DNA of 64,000 bases from NCBI RefSeq assembly GCF_048569485.1, contig NC_134354.1:402652185-402716184 (forward strand). Direction: 5' to 3'. Positions 1 through 11,170 of the stretch are shown one piece after another. The notes under the pieces are model-generated. The model made no database searches. It was not told the DNA's origin and saw only the letters and a list, made by a program, of their open reading frames with translations. The first letter of the stretch is position 1; the number at the start of each line of letters is the position of its first letter. This DNA comes from Anomaloglossus baeobatrachus (Eukaryota; Chordata; Amphibia; Anura; Aromobatidae). The translations under genes were made by a program, and so were the position numbers.

Positions 1-216
1 GTTGTCCTCTATTGGGATCCCCAAAATAGGTAGAGAATTAAAGAGTCACTATCCAACAACAGCAAAACTGCGCTAGAATAAAAGTGCAGAGCCAACACCA
101 TAGCTATAATGTTATAAACAATCATCTAACAGCATCAGTTTCATTCAGTATATGGTATAAATACCAAAGCTCAACCAAAGCCAGAAAGAGTTAATAGCCC
201 ACCCTCACCAAACACT

Positions 217-246
217 CCAACGATCGTTTCGCAACCGCTTCGTCAG
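217..246 (-). ncRNA. Hammerhead ribozyme motif, PLE left copy
   Basis: Mirror image of the motif at 10430-10459. On the minus strand the core is CTGACGA, a 2-bp stem II (GC/GC closing GGTT), GAAA, then CG-AT-CG and TT. Flanking CACTCC and GGAGTG would form stem I. It lies downstream of the left PLE ORF on the same strand. Hammerhead motifs are known in Penelope-like elements; self-cleavage here is inferred. Confidence 0.6.
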
Positions 247-1101
247 GGAGTGAGGTGGGTAGGCTCGTGGGCATCTTAAATACCTGTATGGCAGCTGTGT
301 TTAATGAAAATCCGGAAGACACCATGATTATCGGGCGGCGCGATCCGCGCATGCGCAGAGCCGCAACTCCGTGCCCGGACATCCGCCTACGTCCACCAAG
401 GGCGACAAGGTCGCCGTTGATGACGCAAGCAAGACATCCACGCACGGATCGCGGCCCGCGCATGCGCGTCACGCCGCACAGTGTCGACCGCCGCCATCTT
501 AGTAGAGGTATGCCAGGCAAATCGCAGCCAAACATACCAGGAGGAGGGGAGATAAACCCGTAATAACCAAGATGATATTTGTTGTTGGTACATCCATCAC
601 ATATTTCCCCTACTCCAATAGTTGGTATTACAAAGTGGCCAGACAAGTATACAGATCATGATCGTGCGTATGCAAATATAATACTTGGACTCGTATTTAA
701 AATTACATCATTAGTAGCGTCAAATGTCCACATCATCTCAACAATCAGAAATCAGAAATAGCGATGACCACATATAAAAGTCCATAACCATGTGTATGAT
801 GATAGATGTATATACACAACTTTTTATTTGAACACCGCATAAGATCAACAGCCTGTTAGAACCACCTATATAATATATGTGGTAACCATCAAAAACACAT
901 AATATCAGAATTGCTTTTCCGGACCACCTCACAATATGCAAAACCCACAAGCCTACCAACCTCAAAAAATGAAAAGATCTATGGAGGTGGAATCGAAAAA
1001 GACCATATCAATGAAATACCACAATTAAGAGATGGCGAAAGCAGCGAGACCCAGAGAAACAAACCTTCAAACAAATATGAATGTGGATGGACAGAGCATT
1101 T

Positions 1102-4038
1102 TCATAAAAAGCTTGAGAAACCCCACTGATCATTAAGACCCCTTGGTTTCATGCACTTCAGAAGTGTAATCCACCTACATTCTAACTGACTGAGTTTTTT
1201 GAAAAGATCTCCTCTCCTGTTCCCTGGATACATCCGATCTATCCCACTGAATCTTAATAAATGTGACTGTCCTAAATGGAAGTCCCTAAAGTGTCGAGCA
1301 AGGGGTTTGAGTTTTGAAATCGCAAAAACCTGGTCTGCTGGAACCTTCTCTGCTGCCCTTATATCTCTAATGTGTTCCTGTATGCGAACCCGAAGTTCTC
1401 TTGTAGTCATACCTACATACTGTAGGTTGCATGGACATTTTGCCACATATATGACCATTGATGTTCTGCAATTGATAAAATGCAATATTTTGTATTCACG
1501 TTCTTTATTTGAATCTGAAAATGTACTAGTCTTAGAGATATAATGACAAGCAGTACAGCTCCCACAGGGCCAGCAACCCCATTTCGGGCCTTTAGACCCA
1601 AATAGAAAATTGGTAGGTGAGGACAGTACATGATGGCTATGGACTAACAAGTCCCTAAGGGTTTTTCCCCGTTTAGCAACAAAGAAAGGTTTCTCTGTAA
1701 CAAAATCAGATAGCAATGGATCTTCTCTTAAAATAGGCCATGACTTAGTTATTGCACCCGTAAGCTCTCGCCACCTGGATTGATAATTGGAAATAAACCG
1801 AGTAATGTCCTTTGATTCATTTTGCTTCTTAGAGTATAGTAGTGAATGTCTTCCAATACTTTTTGACACTTGATATGCACTATCAATGTTATCCCTCCGG
1901 TAGCCACGTTGTGAGAATCTCTTTCTAAGCTCTTCTGCTTGGAGTTCAAAATCTTCGTCTCTATCACAGATCCACCTGGCGCGGATAAATTGTCCCTTAG
2001 GGATAGCTCGAATGACATGCGAAGGGTGGGCAGATCGTGCATGTAAAAGAGAATTCACACTAGTGTCTTTGCGAAACACGGTGGTATGAAGATGACCCTC
2101 CACGTCGGTTGTAATATGTAGATCTAGAAAATCGATAGCTGTTTGACTGACGTGATGTGATAACTTGATGTTCCAAGAATTCGTATTCAGATGGTGAAGG
2201 AATTGGTCCAGGAGAGATCTCGTACCCTGCCAAATAAATAGCACGTCGTCAATGTAACGAATATATAGTACCACCGACGCACAAAAATCATCATTGTTTT
2301 GGATGAACTCTCTTTCCCATAATCCTAGAAAGAGATTGGCGTAGCATGGGGCACAGGCCGCCCCCATTGCCACGCCCCTCTTCTGTAAGTAGAACCTATC
2401 CTTAAACACAAAATAATTGTGTGATAAAACAAAATTCATCAAGGATAGAAGAAATTCCACCATTTTAGAGTCTAAATCCCGACCATGGAGAAAGAACTCC
2501 AAAGCTGACAAACCTAGATTGTGATTGATACAGGTATATAGAGATTCTACGTCACAAGTGACTAGAAACATATCAGGGGTCATATGTATTCCCTCCAATC
2601 TCTGAAGAACTTCTGTGGAATCCCGCACATACGAGGGTAATTCCATAACGATTGGTTTTAGGAAGTAATCTAATAATTTAGAAATGGGTTCCAAAAGGCC
2701 CCCATTTCCAGACACAATTGGTCTCCCCGGAGGGTTGTGCAAATCTTTATGAACTTTGGGTAAAAGATATAGAGTTGGTACTGCGGGGCTCTTGATCTTT
2801 AAACCCTCCCATGTTTTTTTGGGTAGGATGCCATCCTCATATGCTTCATCCAATATCTTCCCCAAATCTGTTTGAAATGTCAGGGTCGGATCTTTTTGTA
2901 ATTTTTGATAACATAGGGGGTCTCCCAACTGCCTAAACACTTCCTTTTCATATAGTTCATCTGGCCATACCACGATATTACCCCCCTTATCTGCTGGCTT
3001 GAAGGTTACCCCCTTCATCTTCCTAAGTTCCCCTAGGGCTTGTCTCTGCTCCTTAGTCAGATTATCATATGGCCTATGACCAGGGATTTTAAAAATCTCC
3101 CCCACGACCATCTTCACAAAGACCTCGATAGAGGAACTCATGGAGAGGGGTGGAAAAAAGTTACTTTTCTTATTTAAACAATCCGGGAATTTACCTGGCT
3201 GTATCTCCATTTGTTCCAATAAGAGCTCCTCTAGAATCTGTAGGGCCTCCAATTCTTTCTCTGTTGAAAAAGAATGGTGAGAAGATTTATTCTGATGGTA
3301 TTTTTTCAATAATAGTTTTCTAGCGAACAAAAAAGTGTCTTTGATCGCTGTAAAGTGGTCAAAGGTTGCCATAGGACTAAAACCCAGACCCAAAGAGAGA
3401 ACGGAAATTTGAGCTGAGGAGAGGGTAATATCAGATAGGTTAATCACCTTAAGAGATCCTCCATCAGCAAGTTCAGTCTCTCGATTTGGTAGTTTCTTAT
3501 CTCTTTTCTTGGCCTTAGTCCGAGTATAATATCTTGATGTCTGAGCCGTGGTGTCATATGTCCTACTACTATCAGATTCATAGGAAGTGTCGCTCGTTGC
3601 TGTTGATAGCGATGTTGCTCTATCAGCGTAAGATCGACTTTTCCATTTGTATACTTGATTCTGTTGATAGTCCCGTGTATCTCTTAAGAATTTGTTTGTC
3701 TTGCTAGACTGGATATCGCCCTCGAATTTAGAGAGGGCTGTATCCAGATCCTGCTGGAACACTCGCATTTGTTCCTCAGTCAGTTTGTTCTTAATTTTTG
3801 TCTGAAGGGTCTGAATTTTTTCCTCCACTGAAGTTAAATTTTTCTTATCCACTTCAATAAGTATATCTAGGAACGTGAATGAGCACATATCACATGCTTC
3901 TTCCCACTTCTTGGTCAATGGAGCTTCCTCCATAGAAAATGAGGGGAAGGTTTGTATGCGTAAACCCCTAGGTATATACCTACGTAATACATATTGCTCA
4001 AGTGTGGTTTTGTTCCACCATATTTTAGTGCGTTTCAT
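1102..4038 (-). CDS. Penelope-like element reverse transcriptase with GIY-YIG endonuclease (left copy, uninterrupted)
   Basis: 978-codon ORF of a Penelope-like retroelement, which copies its RNA into a new genomic site. The N-terminal ~200 residues are charged and coiled-coil-like. RT motifs follow: KPADKGGNIVVW near 350, YLLPKVHK and GRPIVS near 430-445, the catalytic aspartate in VTCDVESLY near 494, GVAMGAACAP near 555, and YIDDV near 595 with the catalytic aspartate pair. A Cys-rich linker (CWPCGSCTAC, near 822) precedes a GIY-YIG nuclease near 862-910 (VIYVAK, YVG, then RELRVRIQEH). The order RT, zinc-like linker, GIY-YIG defines Penelope/Neptune-type elements. The ATG sits 5 bp from the palindrome spacer. 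No internal stop is present, so the protein could be functional. The ORF reads outward from the centre, followed by about 1.1 kb of 3' sequence with a hammerhead motif. Confidence 0.93.
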   Translation of the reverse strand: MKRTKIWWNKTTLEQYVLRRYIPRGLRIQTFPSFSMEEAPLTKKWEEACDMCSFTFLDILIEVDKKNLTSVEEKIQTLQTKIKNKLTEEQMRVFQQDLDTALSKFEGDIQSSKTNKFLRDTRDYQQNQVYKWKSRSYADRATSLSTATSDTSYESDSSRTYDTTAQTSRYYTRTKAKKRDKKLPNRETELADGGSLKVINLSDITLSSAQISVLSLGLGFSPMATFDHFTAIKDTFLFARKLLLKKYHQNKSSHHSFSTEKELEALQILEELLLEQMEIQPGKFPDCLNKKSNFFPPLSMSSSIEVFVKMVVGEIFKIPGHRPYDNLTKEQRQALGELRKMKGVTFKPADKGGNIVVWPDELYEKEVFRQLGDPLCYQKLQKDPTLTFQTDLGKILDEAYEDGILPKKTWEGLKIKSPAVPTLYLLPKVHKDLHNPPGRPIVSGNGGLLEPISKLLDYFLKPIVMELPSYVRDSTEVLQRLEGIHMTPDMFLVTCDVESLYTCINHNLGLSALEFFLHGRDLDSKMVEFLLSLMNFVLSHNYFVFKDRFYLQKRGVAMGAACAPCYANLFLGLWEREFIQNNDDFCASVVLYIRYIDDVLFIWQGTRSLLDQFLHHLNTNSWNIKLSHHVSQTAIDFLDLHITTDVEGHLHTTVFRKDTSVNSLLHARSAHPSHVIRAIPKGQFIRARWICDRDEDFELQAEELRKRFSQRGYRRDNIDSAYQVSKSIGRHSLLYSKKQNESKDITRFISNYQSRWRELTGAITKSWPILREDPLLSDFVTEKPFFVAKRGKTLRDLLVHSHHVLSSPTNFLFGSKGPKWGCWPCGSCTACHYISKTSTFSDSNKEREYKILHFINCRTSMVIYVAKCPCNLQYVGMTTRELRVRIQEHIRDIRAAEKVPADQVFAISKLKPLARHFRDFHLGQSHLLRFSGIDRMYPGNRRGDLFKKLSQLECRWITLLKCMKPRGLNDQWGFSSFL

Positions 4039-6562
4039 GATCAGAAGAGCTGATCATGAAACGCACTAAAATATGGTGGAACAAAACCACACTTGAGCAA
4101 TATGTATTACGTAGGTATATACCTAGGGGTTTACGCATACAAACCTTCCCCTCATTTTCTATGGAGGAAGCTCCATTGACCAAGAAGTGGGAAGAAGCAT
4201 GTGATATGTGCTCATTCACGTTCCTAGATATACTTATTGAAGTGGATAAGAAAAATTTAACTTCAGTGGAGGAAAAAATTCAGACCCTTCAGACAAAAAT
4301 TAAGAACAAACTGACTGAGGAACAAATGCGAGTGTTCCAGCAGGATCTGGATACAGCCCTCTCTAAATTCGAGGGCGATATCCAGTCTAGCAAGACAAAC
4401 AAATTCTTAAGAGATACACGGGACTATCAACAGAATCAAGTATACAAATGGAAAAGTCGATCTTACGCTGATAGAGCAACATCGCTATCAACAGCAACGA
4501 GCGACACTTCCTATGAATCTGATAGTAGTAGGACATATGACACCACGGCTCAGACATCAAGATATTATACTCGGACTAAGGCCAAGAAAAGAGATAAGAA
4601 ACTACCAAATCGAGAGACTGAACTTGCTGATGGAGGATCTCTTAAGGTGATTAACCTATCTGATATTACCCTCTCCTCAGCTCAAATTTCCGTTCTCTCT
4701 TTGGGTCTGGGTTTTAGTCCTATGGCAACCTTTGACCACTTTACAGCGATCAAAGACACTTTTTTGTTCGCTAGAAAACTATTATTGAAAAAATACCATC
4801 AGAATAAATCTTCTCACCATTCTTTTTCAACAGAGAAAGAATTGGAGGCCCTACAGATTCTAGAGGAGCTCTTATTGGAACAAATGGAGATACAGCCAGG
4901 TAAATTCCCGGATTGTTTAAATAAGAAAAGTAACTTTTTTCCACCCCTCTCCATGAGTTCCTCTATCGAGGTCTTTGTGAAGATGGTCGTGGGGGAGATT
5001 TTTAAAATCCCTGGTCATAGGCCATATGATAATCTGACTAAGGAGCAGAGACAAGCCCTAGGGGAACTTAGGAAGATGAAGGGGGTAACCTTCAAGCCAG
5101 CAGATAAGGGGGGTAATATCGTGGTATGGCCAGATGAACTATATGAAAAGGAAGTGTTTAGGCAGTTGGGAGACCCCCTATGTTATCAAAAATTACAAAA
5201 AGATCCGACCCTGACATTTCAAACAGATTTGGGGAAGATATTGGATGAAGCATATGAGGATGGCATCCTACCCAAAAAAACATGGGAGGGTTTAAAGATC
5301 AAGAGCCCCGCAGTACCAACTCTATATCTTTTACCCAAAGTTCATAAAGATTTGCACAACCCTCCGGGGAGACCAATTGTGTCTGGAAATGGGGGCCTTT
5401 TGGAACCCATTTCTAAATTATTAGATTACTTCCTAAAACCAATCGTTATGGAATTACCCTCGTATGTGCGGGATTCCACAGAAGTTCTTCAGAGATTGGA
5501 GGGAATACATATGACCCCTGATATGTTTCTAGTCACTTGTGACGTAGAATCTCTATATACCTGTATCAATCACAATCTAGGTTTGTCAGCTTTGGAGTTC
5601 TTTCTCCATGGTCGGGATTTAGACTCTAAAATGGTGGAATTTCTTCTATCCTTGATGAATTTTGTTTTATCACACAATTATTTTGTGTTTAAGGATAGGT
5701 TCTACTTACAGAAGAGGGGCGTGGCAATGGGGGCGGCCTGTGCCCCATGCTACGCCAATCTCTTTCTAGGATTATGGGAAAGAGAGTTCATCCAAAACAA
5801 TGATGATTTTTGTGCGTCGGTGGTACTATATATTCGTTACATTGACGACGTGCTATTTATTTGGCAGGGTACGAGATCTCTCCTGGACCAATTCCTTCAC
5901 CATCTGAATACGAATTCTTGGAACATCAAGTTATCACATCACGTCAGTCAAACAGCTATCGATTTTCTAGACCTACATATTACAACCGACGTGGAGGGTC
6001 ATCTTCATACCACCGTGTTTCGCAAAGACACTAGTGTGAATTCTCTTTTACATGCACGATCTGCCCACCCTTCGCATGTCATTCGAGCTATCCCTAAGGG
6101 ACAATTTATCCGCGCCAGGCGGATCTGTGATAGAGACGAAGATTTTGAACTCCAAGCAGAAGAGCTTAGAAAGAGATTCTCACAACGTGGCTACCGGAGG
6201 GATAACATTGATAGTGCATATCAAGTGTCAAAAAGTATTGGAAGACATTCACTACTATACTCTAAGAAGCAAAATGAATCAAAGGACATTACTCGGTTTA
6301 TTTCCAATTATCAATCCAGGTGGCGAGAGCTTACGGGTGCAATAACTAAGTCATGGCCTATTTTAAGAGAAGATCCATTGCTATCTGATTTTGTTACAGA
6401 GAAACCTTTCTTTGTTGCTAAACGGGGAAAAACCCTTAGGGACTTGTTAGTCCATAGCCATCATGTACCGTCCTCACCTACCAATTTTCTATTTGGGTCT
6501 AAAGGCCCGAAATGGGGTTGCTGGCCCTGTGGGAGCTGTACTGCTTGTCATTATATCTCTAA

Positions 6563-9141
6563 AGCCCACTTTACACGTTGCAATTAGTTGTACAATCGCA
6601 TTTGCGATGTGACACGCCCAGGTTGCATACGGGATCTATCAGATTTCACGTTGGTCGTTCATTTGCTGTCACACGAGCGTTAGTAGTCTATGTTAAATTG
6701 GTCAATTTTGTGTGCGATCCTTTAGATCATGTGTTCTGTGACGTATGCATTGAGCACCTTTTTTTTTTTTATTTATTGACTTGCCAAGCGTGTGTAATGT
6801 GGGATGCGTTTTTACTATGTCATCTGCCATTCAGCTCTGCTACATGGCCGCTAACAGCAGACACAGACAGCCATGTAGCAGAGCTGAATGGCAGATGACA
6901 GCAGACACAGACAGAGCCGCACTGTCAGAATGAACTCGGGTGAACTTCACCCGACTTCATTGTGATGCTGCGGCTCTGTCTGTGTCGCGTCCTGATTAGC
7001 GGTCACCAGTGAAGACTCACCGGTGACCACTAATCCCCTGAGTAACTGAAGTTAGCAGCCCTCTCTCATATACTCACCGATCCCCGGCGCCGCGTTGCAC
7101 GGCATTCACACTGCTCCGGCGGCTTTTACTGTTTTGAAAAAGCCGGCCGCCCATTAAACAATTTCGTATTCCCTGCTTTCCCCGCCCACCAGCGCCTATG
7201 ATTGGTTACAGTGAGACACGCCCCCACTCTGAGTGACAGGTGTCACACTGCACCCAATCACAGCAGCCGGTGGGCGTGTCTATACTGTGTAGTGAAATAA
7301 ATAATTAAATAATTAAAAAAAACGGCGTGCGGTTCCCCCCATTTTTAAAACCAGCCAGATAAAGCCATACGGCTGAAGGCTGGTATTCTCAGGATGGGGA
7401 GTTCCACGTTATGGGGAGCCCCCCACCCTAACAATATCAGCCAACAGCCGCCCAGAATTGCCGCATACATTAGATGCGACAGTTCTGGGACTGTACCCGG
7501 CTCTTCCCGATTTACCCTGGTGCGTTGGCAAATCGGGGTAATAAGGAGTTATTGGCAGCCCATAGCTGCCAATAAGTCCTAGATTAATCATGTCAGGCGT
7601 CTATGAGACACCCTCCATGATTAATCTGTAAGTTACAGTAAATAAACACACACCCGAAAAAATCCTTTATTAGAAATAAAAACACACACATATACCCTGG
7701 TTCACCACTTTAATCTGCCCCAAAAAGCCCTCCTTGTCCGGCGTAATCCAGGATGCTCCAGCGTCGCATCCAGCGCTGCTGCATGGAGGTGACCGGAGCC
7801 GCAGCAGACACAGCCGCTCCGGTCACCTCCACACAGCAAATGAACACAGCCGCGCGATCAGCTGCTGTCACTGAGGTTACCCGCGGCCACCGCTGCATCC
7901 ACCGGTGGCCGCGGGTAACCTCAGTGACAGCAGCTGATCGCACGGCTGTCTTCATTTGCTGCATGGAGGTGACCGGAGCGGCTGTGTCTGCTGCGGCTCT
8001 GGTCACCTCCATGCAGCAGCGCTGGAAGCGACGCTGGAGCATCCTGGATTACGCCGGACAAGGAGGGCTTTTTGGGGCAGATTAAAGTGGTGAACCAGGG
8101 TATATGTGTGTGTTTTTATTTCTAATAAAGGATTTTTTCGGATGTGTGTTTATTTACTGTAACTTACAGATTAATCATGGAGGGTGTCTCATAGACGCCT
8201 GACATGATTAATCTAGGACTTATTGGCAGCTATGGGCTGCCAATAACTCCTTATTACCCCGATTTGCCAACGCACCAGGGTAAATCGGGAAGAGCCGGGT
8301 ACAGTCCCAGAACTGTCGCATCTAATGTATGCGGCAATTCTGGGCGGCTGTTGGCTGATATTGTTAGGGTGGGGGGCTCCCCATAACGTGGAGCTCCCCA
8401 TCCTGAGAATACCAGCCTTCAGCCGTATGGCTTTATCTGGCTGGTTTTAAAATTGGGGGGGACCGCACGCCGTTTTTTTTAATTATTTAATTATTTATTT
8501 CACTACACAGTATAGACACGCCCACCGGCTGCTGTGATTGGGTGCAGTGTGACACCTGTCACTCAGAGTGGGGGCGTGTCTCACTGTAACCAATCATAGG
8601 CGCCGGTGGGCGGGGAAAGCAGGGAATACGAGATTGTTTAATGGGCGGCCGGCTTTTTCAAAACAGTAAAAGCCGCCGGAGCAGTGTGAATGCCGTGCAG
8701 CGCCAGGGATCAGGGATCGGTGAGTATATGAGAGAGGGGGATAGACTGACATGGACTGAGAGTGAGGGACAGAGATAGTGACGGACTGACAGAGATTAGT
8801 GCATGACAGACATTGTGAGGCGCTTCAGAACGCAGCTTTTTAGCTGCGCTCTGAAGCAGACCTTTTTTAAGCTGCGGTGCAGAGCGCACACCTGCGCACA
8901 TAGCATCAGACAACAAAATCGTATGAGGGATGTCACACGTTACAATTGACTAGGTTCGTGCAACAAAACGCTCAATTCTAGAGAATGATACGATGTGTTT
9001 GCGATCAACGGTTTTGCGTTCAATCCTGATCGCATGTAGCTGTCACACGCAGATACCTCACAAACGATGCCGGATGTGCGTCACTTACAACTTGACCCCA
9101 ACGACGGATTGTGAGATATATTGAAGCGTGTGTAGCGGGCT
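6563..9141. mobile_element. PIF/Harbinger-like non-autonomous element with large internal palindrome
   Basis: Terminal inverted repeats AGCCCACTTTACACG (left) and AGCCCGCTACACACG (right, reverse complement), flanked by TAA duplications at 6560-6562 and 9142-9144. The empty site survives in the left palindrome arm, which confirms both ends. No transposase is encoded. Inside is a hairpin (6820-6848 against 6870-6898) and a second palindrome of about 1.65 kb centred near 7897. The ORFs predicted there mirror one another and are not genes. The 3-bp TWA target and TIR style fit PIF/Harbinger; family name is inferred. Confidence 0.88.
7060..8738. repeat. Internal palindrome of the Harbinger-like element
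   Basis: Arms pair around 7893-7902 (inner stem 7883-7892 with 7903-7912). Matched landmarks such as gcattcac (7102-7109) and gtgaatgc (8686-8693) keep the same centre, so there is almost no net indel across about 800 bp per arm. A small insertion near 8705 marks the outer edge of exact register. Confidence 0.9.
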
Positions 9142-10429
9142 TAAGACTAGTACATTTTCAGATTCAAATAAAGAACGTGAATACAAAATATTGCATTTTA
9201 TCAATTGCAGAACATCAATGGTCATATATGTGGCAAAATGTCCATGCAACCTACAGTATGTAGGTATGACTACAAGAGAACTTCGGGTTCGCATACAGGA
9301 ACACATTAGAGATATAAGGGCAGCAGAGAAGGTTCCAGCAGACCAGGTTTTTGCGATTTCAAAACTCAAACCCCTTGCTCGACACTTTAGGGACTTCCAT
9401 TTAGGACAGTCACATTTATTAAGATTCAGTGGGATAGATCGGATGTATCCAGGGAACAGGAGAGGAGATCTTTTCAAAAAACTCAGTCAGTTAGAATGTA
9501 GGTGGATTACACTTCTGAAGTGCATGAAACCAAGGGGTCTTAATGATCAGTGGGGTTTCTCAAGCTTTTTATGAAAATGCTCTGTCCATCCACATTCATA
9601 TTTGTTTGAAGGTTTGTCTCTCTGGGTCTCGCTGCTTTCGCCATCTCTTAATTGTGGTATTTCATTGATATGGTCTTTTTCGATTCCACCTCCATAGATC
9701 TTTTCATTTTTTGAGGTTGGTAGGCTTGTGGGTTTTGCATATTGTGAGGTGGTCCGGAAAAGCAATTCTGATATTATGTGTTTTTGATGGTTACCACATA
9801 TATTATATAGGTGGTTCTAACAGGCTGTTGATCTTATGCGGTGTTCAAATAAAAAGTTGTGTATATACATCTATCATCATACACATGGTTATGGACTTTT
9901 ATATGTGGTCATCGCTATTTCTGATTTCTGATTGTTGAGATGATGTGGACATTTGACGCTACTAATGATGTAATTTTAAATACGAGTCCAAGTATTATAT
10001 TTGCATACGCACGATCATGATCTGTATACTTGTCTGGCCACTTTGTAATACCAACTATTGGAGTAGGGGAAATATGTGATGGATGTACCAACAACAAATA
10101 TCATCTTGGTTATTACGGGTTTATCTCCCCTCCTCCTGGTATGTTTGGCTGCGATTTGCCTGGCATACCTCTACTAAGATGGCGGCGGTCGACACTGTGC
10201 GGCGTGACGCGCATGCGCGGGCCGCGATCCGTGCGTGGATGTCTTGCTTGCGTCATCAACGGCGACCTTGTCGCCCTTGGTGGACGTAGGCGGATGTCCG
10301 GGCACGGAGTTGCGGCTCTGCGCATGCGCGGATCGCGCCGCCCGATAATCATGGTGTCTTCCGGATTTTCATTAAACACAGCTGCCATACAGGTATTTAA
10401 GATGCCCACGAGCCTACCCACCTCACTCC

Positions 10430-10459
10430 CTGACGAAGCGGTTGCGAAACGATCGTTGG
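10430..10459 (+). ncRNA. Hammerhead ribozyme motif, PLE right copy
   Basis: Core CTGACGA, short stem II (GC, loop GGTT, GC), GAAA, then CG-AT-CG and TT, which is the permitted NUH cleavage context. Just outside, CACTCC pairs with GGAGTG as stem I, and a further run (CCCACC / GGTGGG) can extend it. The motif lies about 0.86 kb downstream of the PLE stop codon, on the coding strand. Short stems II and III match the minimal hammerheads known from PLEs. Confidence 0.62.
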
Positions 10460-10675
10460 AGTGTTTGGTGAGGGTGGGCTATTAACTCTTTCTGGCTTTG
10501 GTTGAGCTTTGGTATTTATACCATATACTGAATGAAACTGATGCTGTTAGATGATTGTTTATAACATTATAGCTATGGTGTTGGCTCTGCACTTTTATTC
10601 TAGCGCAGTTTTGCTGTTGTTGGATAGTGACTCTTTAATTCTCTACCTATTTTGGGGATCCCAATAGAGGACAAC

Positions 10676-11170
10676 AATGCTATACTCTATATAAGGTAGT
10701 GGCTCCTCCATTCTGCCACTGTTGCAGGTTACACTAAGGGGTACTATCTGCCATTACTTTATGAATAATTTATTGATATCTATGCATTGTATGTGACCTC
10801 AGATATGAAGATACACACACAAACAAACTTGTGTCATTTCTTGCTGTAGTGAATTTGTATATATATTATGAGATTAATACTGCATATACTAAATACTGAC
10901 GTATATATATTGCCAGTTATGACGTGTATCTCAATTCATCTGAATAATTGTCTAATTTGACTCTATCATGTATGTAAACACCATTATATGAAGTTGATGA
11001 TGATTTGATGGTATAACAGCATTAGGATTTTGGTTCCCTTGGCCATTTACTTTGTGCCCTCCTCGCCACTATGTGGTCTATGTCTGTCTGTTTTTAACTA
11101 TGTGTTTAGTTTTAATAATAAAATTTATATAATTTTCATAAATCATTGTTCATGGAATAATTTTGGAGTG
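10676..11170 (+). mobile_element. Probable remaining 3' end of the right-hand PLE
   Basis: AT-rich DNA continuing beyond the part mirrored in the window. It ends with an AATAATAAAA-like stretch near 11115 and a ttttggagtgc block near 11160 that resembles the ends of short PLE-like insertions near 57200. The end point is an estimate because the mirror arm leaves the window. Confidence 0.4.

Larger units (their letters stand above)
4056..9574 (+). pseudogene. Penelope-like RT/GIY-YIG gene (right copy), split by a Harbinger-like insertion
   Basis: Mirror copy of the left PLE gene. It reads cleanly from the ATG at 4056 through RT motifs A and C (GTCDVESLY-type block near 5537, YIDDV near 5841) to 6562. 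There a 2.6-kb Harbinger-like element (6563-9141) enters within the linker, just after the Cys-rich CWPCGSCTAC. The GIY-YIG part resumes at 9145 and ends with the same stop at 9574. The upstream part runs on into the insertion and stops after a few codons (6587). Apart from the insertion it differs from the left copy by only a few substitutions. Confidence 0.92.
1..10675. repeat. Giant inverted repeat (palindromic PLE head-to-head dimer)
   Basis: Arms 1-4043 and 4051-10675 are reverse complements around a 7-nt spacer (4044-4050, gaagagc). Removing the 2,579-bp insertion plus its 3-bp duplication leaves a right arm of 4,043 bp, exactly the left arm's length. Comparing the encoded proteins shows only a few differences (for example W/R and L/P substitutions), so identity is very high. 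The left arm runs off the window edge, so the true palindrome may be longer. Each arm is one Penelope-like element reading away from the centre, with the ATG codons about 17 bp apart. Confidence 0.95.

Noticed and set aside
7710-8085. Mirrored 110-codon ORFs
   Set aside because: They are the two strands of the Harbinger element's internal palindrome, noncoding.
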